Of a stretch of DNA of 19,691 bases, positions 15,098 to 19,691 are shown piece by piece; position 1 is the first letter of the stretch; each line of letters starts with the position of its first letter. Origin of the DNA: Bacilli bacterium (GTDB taxonomy: Bacteria; Bacillota_I; Bacilli_A; RFN20; CAG-288); the NCBI GenBank assembly GCA_900763245.1, contig CAAFJQ010000013.1, positions 1 through 19,691 of the forward strand, written 5' to 3'. Made by a program: the position numbers and the translations under genes. Below the pieces are notes generated by a model. That model saw only the letters and a program-made list of their open reading frames with translations. It did not search any database and was not told the DNA's origin.

Positions 15098-16538
15098 CGA
15101 CGACTTCTCCAATAAGAGAATAAGTGTGGGATTCTAAGATCTTCACCTTTCTTATCTGGCCGATAAGAGAAGCATCCCCTTTGACATGAACAAGTTTGTT
15201 ATGAGGATCATAACCTGAAATCATGTTATTGTTTCTGTCAGATACCTTTTCAAAGAGAACATCGACAGTCTTTCCGACAAAGGTGCTTGCGCGTTTAGAG
15301 GAGCATTCATCGATCAACGCTTTCAGACGATCGAATCTCTCATGCTTTGTCTTATCGCTGACTTCGTCCTTCATATGATAGGCAGGCGTTCCAGGTCTAG
15401 GCGAGAAAATGAAGGTGAATGCAGCATCGAACTGCACTTCTCTTACCAAAGACAACGTATCTTCGAAATCCTGATCGGTTTCATTGGGAAAACCAACGAT
15501 GATATCCGTAGAGAGGAAAACATCGGGAAGACGTTTTCTCAGCTCATGAACGATTTCAAGATACTGTTCTCTTGTGTATCTTCTGTTCATTCTCTTCAAT
15601 ACGGCATCAGAGCCGGACTGAATAGGAAGATGAAGGAAAGGCATGATGTTCTTATGCTTTGCCATGACATCAAAGACCTGAACCTTAAAGTCAGAAGGGT
15701 AGGGAGTAACAAATCTGACTCTCTCGATTCCTGTCTCCGCGACTTTTTCAAGCAAGGAAGCAAAAGCATATTCATCGCCGAAATCTTTTCCGTATGCGTC
15801 GACATTCTGTCCTAAGAGCGTGACCTGTTTATAGCCTTGCTCTTTCAGACATCTCACTTCAGCTAAAATATCTTCTTCTTTTCTGGATCTTTCTCTTCCT
15901 CTTGTGTAAGGAACGATGCAATAAGTGCAGAACTTATCACACCCGTACATAATATTGACAAATGCAGTCGTTCTGCTCTCTCTGCTCTCATTAGTAAGAT
16001 AGCCTTCTTCAATCAGGTCAGAGTTAGAACGGACATCGACAATGCCTTCATGATGCGTGATGACATCTTCCAACAATGAATAGAAGGATGTGATATTGTT
16101 CGTACCAAAAATAAGAGATACGAAATTGAAGTGCTTCAATACATAATTGACAGCAGCTTCTTCTTGCATGACACAGCCGCAGATAGCGATGATCGTATCT
16201 TTGTTTTTGATATAGGTCTCTTTGGCACGGCCCAATTCACCATAAAGATGATTTTCTGCATTTTCACGGATAGCGCAGGTGTTGAACAAAATAAAATCGG
16301 CACCATCAAAATCCATTTGTTCTTTCATTCCAAGCGAAAGAAGATAACCGCGGATGATTTCGGAATCACGTACATTGGCTTGGCAGCCATAGGTTTTGAT
16401 ACAAAAAGTCTTTCCCTGTCCCCAAGTGACAAGGAAAGACGTAGGTTTCAATAATGCAGTCCTATAACTGACCGGTACTGAACGATTCCGTCCTGCTGCT
16501 TTCTTCATATCGGGAAGCGATACAAGACGAGTCTTCAT
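15090..16538 (-). CDS. miaB: tRNA-2-methylthio-N6-dimethylallyladenosine synthase MiaB
   Basis: A 482-residue radical-SAM methylthiotransferase. The N-terminal UPF0004 domain holds the auxiliary cluster ligands C52 (KTYGCQAN), C88 (NTCAIRENAE) and C122. The radical-SAM motif is YGCDKFCTYC (C200, C204, C207), and a TRAM domain occupies about residues 415-480. It adds a methylthio group to i6A37 made by MiaA, giving ms2i6A, using two [4Fe-4S] clusters and SAM. The NxRExA-type motif and the MiaA partner in the same cluster favour MiaB over the related MtaB or RimO. The start is uncertain: the ATG at 16538, seven bases after spoVS, and the ATG at 16508 both lack a clear ribosome binding site. The longer form is given, because B. 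subtilis MiaB also has an N-terminal extension. Confidence 0.95.
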   Translation of the reverse strand: MKTRLVSLPDMKKAAGRNRSVPVSYRTALLKPTSFLVTWGQGKTFCIKTYGCQANVRDSEIIRGYLLSLGMKEQMDFDGADFILFNTCAIRENAENHLYGELGRAKETYIKNKDTIIAICGCVMQEEAAVNYVLKHFNFVSLIFGTNNITSFYSLLEDVITHHEGIVDVRSNSDLIEEGYLTNESRESRTTAFVNIMYGCDKFCTYCIVPYTRGRERSRKEEDILAEVRCLKEQGYKQVTLLGQNVDAYGKDFGDEYAFASLLEKVAETGIERVRFVTPYPSDFKVQVFDVMAKHKNIMPFLHLPIQSGSDAVLKRMNRRYTREQYLEIVHELRKRLPDVFLSTDIIVGFPNETDQDFEDTLSLVREVQFDAAFTFIFSPRPGTPAYHMKDEVSDKTKHERFDRLKALIDECSSKRASTFVGKTVDVLFEKVSDRNNNMISGYDPHNKLVHVKGDASLIGQIRKVKILESHTYSLIGEVVDD

Positions 16539-16545
16539 ATATTAA

Positions 16546-16890
16546 TTATTCAGCAGCTTCTTCGTGCTTAGGAACATCAGAAGAAACGGTGTGAGCAGGA
16601 TCAAAATCAACCTTTCTGATATGAAGCATGATGGTTGTGACTTCTCTGCTTTCTTCACTGGAAGGCTCAGAGAAATTCTGCATCATGAATTCAGGCTGAA
16701 GAACGATATCGCACTTCTGTTCATCATCCTTTAAAAATCTTCTTGCGACGATGCAAGCTTTCAAGGCCTGGTTCAAAGCAGATGCGCCAACCAAGGAGAT
16801 CTGGACTTCACCTTCCTGACGAATGTTTCCAGCGATTGCTCCGGCTAACTTCTGAATTTGAGTGTTTCCACTAGCTTTTAATGTTGTCAT
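16546..16890 (-). CDS. spoVS: SpoVS-like Alba-superfamily protein
   Basis: 114 residues from the ATG at 16890. The core (about 1-93) aligns with SpoVS: LKASGNT at the N-terminus, KLAGAIAGNIR, then VGASALNQALKACIVARRFL, the central helix signature, and a last strand IMLHIRKV. SpoVS is a small Alba-like, probably nucleic-acid-binding protein that affects stage V of sporulation and septation in B. subtilis and is also present in non-spore-formers. An earlier in-frame ATG at 16914 is rejected, because it lies upstream of the predicted transcription start and has no RBS; the 16890 ATG has AGAGG ten bases before it. Compared with the 86-residue B. subtilis protein there is an insert of acidic and Ser residues (SEPSSEESRE) and a C-terminal tail of about 20 residues ending EEAAE. 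The gene leads into miaB after seven bases. Confidence 0.87.
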   Translation of the reverse strand: MTTLKASGNTQIQKLAGAIAGNIRQEGEVQISLVGASALNQALKACIVARRFLKDDEQKCDIVLQPEFMMQNFSEPSSEESREVTTIMLHIRKVDFDPAHTVSSDVPKHEEAAE

Positions 16891-16915
16891 ATTAGAAAAA
16901 CCTCTTTCAATCATT

Positions 16916-16943
16916 ATTATATACTTTTTGTCAATATTTACAA
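16916..16943 (-). promoter_or_regulatory. sigma-A-type promoter of spoVS-miaB-ymcA
   Basis: Minus-strand TTGTAA (16943-16938), a 16-bp spacer and a perfect TATAAT (16921-16916). Transcription would start near 16909, leaving a leader of about 19 nt before the spoVS ATG. A 14-bp palindrome (AAGAAT-CT-ATTCTT, 16946-16959) lies just upstream of the -35 and could be an operator. Confidence 0.65.
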
Positions 16944-17031
16944 CAAAGAATCTATTCTTGCGACATTTTTCGACAAAAAAGATATATTATCCGAAAAAGC
17001 GGCATAAGATTTTGTCAAATTATGTTTTTTA

Positions 17032-17060
17032 TCAAAAAGACGACCTTTACAGGTCGTCTT
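17032..17060 (-). terminator. Terminator formed over the ymdB stop codon
   Basis: AAGACGACCT (17060-17051) and AGGTCGTCTT (17046-17037) form a perfect 10-bp stem with a four-base loop, GTAA, that contains most of the TAA stop codon. A short T-run follows. The first arm therefore encodes the C-terminal Glu-Asp-Asp-Leu of YmdB. It probably ends the rny-ymdB transcript at least partly. Confidence 0.7.
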
Positions 17061-17847
17061 CCATTGTTTCGTTGATCAAAAGCGAATTCAGGACTCTTCC
17101 CGTCTCTTCATCGATATCAAGTCTGACACCATTGACAAGGATTCTTCCTTTTCTGGGAACAGCCATCATTGTAGGCATTCCTGTCATTGTGCGATAGATA
17201 GAAGGTGCCTTTTCATCTCCTAAAGAAGAATCATAGGCGCCATTCATGCCGACATCGGACAAGAAGAACGTACCTTTTGATAAGCATTTGGCATCATTGG
17301 TCTGAACATGAGTATGTGTTCCGATGACAGCGGTGACTCTACCATCAGCATATTCAGCAAGGCAACGCTTTTCACCTGTCGCTTCAGCATGGAAATCGAT
17401 GAAGTGGATTTTGACATCCTCATCATTCTTCGAGATGATCTCATCAAGAGAATAGAACGGATTTCCTTGCGTCATCGTAAGATAGACTCTTCCAAGAAGG
17501 TTCGTGACACGGATTTTGATTCCATCTCTGATCGTAAAGACCTTTGTACCTAAACCAGGGCAGTTCTTGTCAAGGTTATAGGGACGAAGAGCAGAAGTCA
17601 TCTCTTTGGAATGTTTGAAACAGTCCGGAGTATTGAAGAAATGATTGCCGCTTGTAATCGCATCGATTCCAGAAGAGAGCAATTCCTGATAATGGTCATA
17701 AGAAAGCCCATGACCATGAGTTGTATTCTCACCATTTGCAATGACAAAATCAATATGATCGGCCTCTTTATGAAGGGCAAGGTATTTTTTTACACCTGTC
17801 CTTCCTAATGGGCCGACGATATCACCGAGAAAAAGAATACGTACCAT
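17047..17847 (-). CDS. ymdB: YmdB-family metallophosphoesterase (2',3'-cyclic nucleotide phosphodiesterase)
   Basis: A 266-residue calcineurin-like phosphoesterase of usual length. All metal ligands of B. subtilis YmdB are matched within a few residues: D9 (FLGDIVG), E40-N41 (NGEN), N68-H69 (SGNH), H153 (DFHAEAT), and H178/H180 (GTHTH). The B. subtilis enzyme hydrolyses cyclic nucleotides in vitro and shifts cells between motility and biofilm or nanotube formation, acting through RNA levels and genetically close to RNase Y. The start ATG lies eight bases after the rny stop with no clear Shine-Dalgarno sequence, so it probably relies on translational coupling to rny. The usual TSEK is TGEK here, and GNHTWD is GNHFFN. 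The stop codon lies in the terminator loop. Confidence 0.93.
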   Translation of the reverse strand: MVRILFLGDIVGPLGRTGVKKYLALHKEADHIDFVIANGENTTHGHGLSYDHYQELLSSGIDAITSGNHFFNTPDCFKHSKEMTSALRPYNLDKNCPGLGTKVFTIRDGIKIRVTNLLGRVYLTMTQGNPFYSLDEIISKNDEDVKIHFIDFHAEATGEKRCLAEYADGRVTAVIGTHTHVQTNDAKCLSKGTFFLSDVGMNGAYDSSLGDEKAPSIYRTMTGMPTMMAVPRKGRILVNGVRLDIDEETGRVLNSLLINETMEDDL

Positions 17848-17855
17848 AACGCAGT

Positions 17856-19439
17856 TTATTTTGCGATTTCGATCGCGCGTGTTTCACGGATGACAGAAAC
17901 CTTGATCTGGCCAGGGAACTGCATCTCGTTTTCAATTCTTTCACGGATCTGCTGAGCAAGGACTTTGGCATCCTCATCAGAAACCTTTTCTGGAACGACC
18001 ATGACTCTGACATCTCTTCCGGACTGGAGTGCATAAGAAGACTGAACGCCTGAGAAGGATTTGCAGATCTCTTCGAGCTGTTCAAGACGCTTGATGTAAG
18101 TTTCAAGGGTTTCGCTTCTGGCACCAGGACGTGCTGCAGAAAGCGTATCGGCAGCGGTGACAAGTTCAGAGATAAGGTTAGTCTTGGGGGCATCGCCATG
18201 GTGAGACTCGATTGCATTGATGACAACAGCAGGCTCATTGAACTTCTTTGCCAACATGCTACCTAACTGAACGTGGCTTCCTTCCTGTTCGGCATCGATA
18301 GACTTACCGATATCGTGTAAGAGACCAGCGCGTTTTGCAAGGACAGGATCAAGACCTAATTCGCTTGCCATAACAGAGGCGAGATAAGCGACCTGAATGG
18401 AATGATCGAGAACATTCTGACCATAGGAAGTACGATAGCGGAGTCTTCCAAGGTAAGGAAGAAGTCCCGCATTAATACGAGGCAAACCGAGTTTGAAGAC
18501 GGTCTGTTCACCGATTCTCTTTAATTTATCATCAAATTCTGTAGAAATCTTGTTGTACAGGTCTTCGATTCTTCCAGGCTGGATTCTTCCATCATGGATC
18601 AAAGCTTCCAAAGTGAGCTTGGCTTTTTCACGGCGGATAGGATCAAAGCAGGAGACAGTCAAGGTTTCAGGAGTATCATCGATGATCAAAGAGACACCGA
18701 AGAGCTGTTCCATCGATTTGATGTTTCTTCCTTCTCTTCCGATGATTCTGCCCTTCATCTCATCTGTAGGAAGTGCAACGGTGGAAGTGCTTCTTTCACA
18801 GGTGACATCCTGGGCATACTTCTCCATCGCATTGGCTAAGAGCATCTTTGCATGATCTTCGCATTCGCTTTCAGCCTGTTCTTCCATCTGCTCTTTGTAG
18901 AGAGCAATCTTCTTCATTTCCTTTTCTTCGACACGGGCCATCAATTCATCTCTGGCCTCATCGATAGACATATTGGCGACCTTCTGAAGTTCGTCGATGA
19001 TAGAATCGGTCTTCTCCTGAAGTTCTTTTTCCTTCTCAGCGACACCAGCGATTCTTTCTTCATATTCGGACTTCTTCTGCTCGTACTCATTTCTCTTCTG
19101 ATCGAGCTGGTCTTCTCTTGTGATGATGGCGTCTTCTCTCTTGTCCAAAGCGGTTTCTCTCTGGTCAAGCTTTGCTTCTCTCTTCTCAGATTCCGCTTTG
19201 GAGGTCTGAGCTTCAGCAGAAGCTTTCTTCATCGTCTCTTCATAATCTGATTTTGCTTCAGCCTTGGAATCGGCAAGAAGCTTCTCAGCTTTGGCATTGG
19301 CATCATTGATGATGCTCTCTGCAGTTTTCTCGGCTTTTTCCTTCTTGGCTTTCGGAACGAAAACAAAGATGAGGGAAGTGACGAGGATGCACACAATACC
19401 GACACCGACAGCAATCAGCGCTACATATAATGGATCCAT
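17856..19439 (-). CDS. rny: Ribonuclease Y
   Basis: 527 residues from the ATG at 19439. One N-terminal TM helix (about 5-28) is followed by a long charged coiled coil (about 30-200, rich in Glu, Lys, Ala and Gln). A KH domain follows, with GRIIGREGRN (about 230-239), and an HD domain with H375-D376 in LLHDIGK. This is the full RNase Y plan (B. subtilis has 520 residues). It is the membrane-anchored endoribonuclease that starts mRNA decay in many Bacillota, preferring 5'-monophosphate, A/U-rich single-stranded RNA. The start MDPLYVALIAVG is preceded by AGAAAGG at ten bases. An in-frame TTG eleven codons upstream is rejected, as it lacks an RBS and would add polar residues ahead of the anchor. 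The gene has its own promoter and a structured leader and is followed by ymdB. Confidence 0.97.
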   Translation of the reverse strand: MDPLYVALIAVGVGIVCILVTSLIFVFVPKAKKEKAEKTAESIINDANAKAEKLLADSKAEAKSDYEETMKKASAEAQTSKAESEKREAKLDQRETALDKREDAIITREDQLDQKRNEYEQKKSEYEERIAGVAEKEKELQEKTDSIIDELQKVANMSIDEARDELMARVEEKEMKKIALYKEQMEEQAESECEDHAKMLLANAMEKYAQDVTCERSTSTVALPTDEMKGRIIGREGRNIKSMEQLFGVSLIIDDTPETLTVSCFDPIRREKAKLTLEALIHDGRIQPGRIEDLYNKISTEFDDKLKRIGEQTVFKLGLPRINAGLLPYLGRLRYRTSYGQNVLDHSIQVAYLASVMASELGLDPVLAKRAGLLHDIGKSIDAEQEGSHVQLGSMLAKKFNEPAVVINAIESHHGDAPKTNLISELVTAADTLSAARPGARSETLETYIKRLEQLEEICKSFSGVQSSYALQSGRDVRVMVVPEKVSDEDAKVLAQQIRERIENEMQFPGQIKVSVIRETRAIEIAK

Positions 19440-19456
19440 TTTAAAAATGCCTTTCT

Positions 19457-19499
19457 GATACAGTCCGCACAAAAAAGGTTCGCTGTATCCTATGAACCT
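19457..19499 (-). promoter_or_regulatory. Predicted H-type pseudoknot abutting the rny ribosome binding site
   Basis: On the minus strand AGGTTC (19499-19494) pairs with GAACCT (19481-19476), and GATACAG in its loop (19489-19483) pairs with CTGTATC (19463-19457). Linkers are 4, 1 and 12 bases, which suit an H-type pseudoknot. Stem 2 ends at the base next to AGAAAGG, the rny RBS. The first stem is followed by a run of T (six counting the last stem base), so it could alternatively act as a weak terminator, with the second stem as its competitor. No known riboswitch class was recognised. This is read by eye, with no comparative support. Confidence 0.5.
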
Positions 19500-19572
19500 C
19501 TCTCGTAAAAAGATTAAAAAATCAAGAACGACTATTCGACAAAAATTTAAGGACGTTAATCTTTTATATAAA

Positions 19573-19595
19573 ACATAAAGAATTGTTCTTTATGT
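19573..19595 (-). repeat. Perfect hairpin at the predicted 5' end of rny mRNA
   Basis: ACATAAAGAA (19595-19586) and TTCTTTATGT (19582-19573) form a perfect 10-bp stem with a three-base loop, CAA. The first stem base coincides with the transcription start predicted from the promoter. Confidence 0.65.
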
Positions 19596-19601
19596 AACAA
19601 T

Positions 19602-19630
19602 ATTATAGTCAAAAACGATACCTTGGGCAA
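19602..19630 (-). promoter_or_regulatory. sigma-A-type promoter of rny-ymdB
   Basis: Minus-strand TTGCCC (19630-19625), a 17-bp spacer and a perfect TATAAT (19607-19602). A T/A-rich tract upstream could serve as an UP element. Transcription is expected near 19595, giving a leader of about 156 nt. Confidence 0.7.
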
Positions 19631-19658
19631 ATGTTTTCTTCTTCTTTTTCTCCAATTT

Positions 19659-19691
19659 AAAAAAAAAAAATCGTCAATAAAGCGGAAAGCA
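19659..19691 (-). terminator. Partial terminator of the gene beyond the right edge
   Basis: Reading leftward on the minus strand from the window edge, CGCTTTATTGACGA is followed by twelve T residues, which looks like the second arm and tail of an intrinsic terminator. The other arm would lie outside the window, so this is a guess from the T-run. Confidence 0.35.

Noticed and set aside
15095..15112. TTG start of the YmcA-type gene at 15112
   Set aside because: No RBS upstream of it; the ATG at 15097 has GGAG at a suitable distance.
15342..15815. Plus-strand 157-codon open frame inside miaB
   Set aside because: It is antisense to the radical-SAM core of a clearly real gene and shows no motif or RBS.
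16888..16914. Longer SpoVS start at the ATG at 16914
   Set aside because: It overlaps the promoter -10 region, lies before the expected transcription start and has no RBS.
18852..19250. Plus-strand Leu/Phe-rich open frame opposite rny, resembling a membrane protein
   Set aside because: Hydrophobic runs arise from reading the Glu/Lys-rich coiled coil backwards; no start context.
19437..19472. Longer RNase Y start at the in-frame TTG (19472)
   Set aside because: No ribosome binding site precedes it, it lies inside the predicted pseudoknot, and it would put polar residues before the membrane anchor; the ATG at 19439 has AGAAAGG.
19471..19499. Simple terminator before rny
   Set aside because: A six-pair stem with three G-C pairs and a 12-base loop is weak for a terminator and would block an essential-type gene; kept only as one state of the leader structure.
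19440..19500. preQ1-I riboswitch upstream of rny
   Set aside because: The stretch AGAGGTTC and the pseudoknot layout resemble preQ1-I, but the loop and the A-rich 3' strand of that class are missing, the second stem is too long, and rny is not a queuosine gene.
1..19691. CRISPR array, IS element, phage genes, tRNA or rRNA
   Set aside because: No regularly spaced repeats, transposase or integrase motifs, cloverleaf with a CCA end or rRNA-like blocks were seen on either strand.

Overview
The window looks like chromosomal core sequence from a Gram-positive Bacillota (Bacilli in the broad sense; the gene mix would suit Erysipelotrichia or another non-Bacillus lineage, but I cannot place it further). 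The main clue is the order rny - ymdB - spoVS - miaB - ymcA - mutS - mutL - miaA on the minus strand. This matches the Bacillus subtilis order, but cotE, tdh/kbl and hfq, which I recall from that region, are absent. TGA serves as a stop (mutS, mutL, miaB, fhs, folD), so the standard bacterial code applies. No IS element, phage gene, CRISPR array, tRNA or rRNA was recognised.

Layout. Left end: a plus-strand P-loop uridine kinase-like protein with an N-terminal tRNA-synthetase-like region (65-1702) faces a minus-strand cold-shock protein (1796-1996). A strong bidirectional terminator lies between them. From 2102 leftward transcription dominates and every gene is on the minus strand. Read in transcription order from the right: rny has a sigma-A promoter and a structured 156-nt leader and is followed by ymdB, with a terminator built over the ymdB stop codon. 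spoVS has its own promoter and leads into miaB and a YmcA/YlbF-family gene, closed by a GC-rich terminator. mutS has a likely promoter inside an inverted repeat and leads into mutL, miaA, fhs and folD, joined by 1-4 base overlaps or a 13-base gap. Finally two tandem ABC ATPase-permease fusions overlap each other by one base and are preceded by a 14-bp hairpin that contains the ribosome binding site.

How the genes work together. RNase Y, its modulator YmdB and a Y-complex subunit (YmcA type) form an mRNA-decay and developmental-control block. MiaA and MiaB carry out successive steps of ms2i6A37 tRNA modification. MutS and MutL form MutH-independent mismatch repair, with the MutL endonuclease motif intact. 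Fhs and FolD supply one-carbon folate chemistry, but FolD lacks two of the three textbook catalytic residues. The ABC pair resembles MacB/FtsX-type mechanotransmission exporters of unknown substrate.

Nothing amounts to a proven new system. The best candidates for something undescribed are an H-type pseudoknot abutting the rny ribosome binding site, a perfect hairpin at the predicted 5' end of the same transcript, the RBS-sequestering hairpin before the ABC pair, and the degenerate FolD active site. No gene-free stretch exceeds about 250 bases; the longest is the rny upstream region at the right end.
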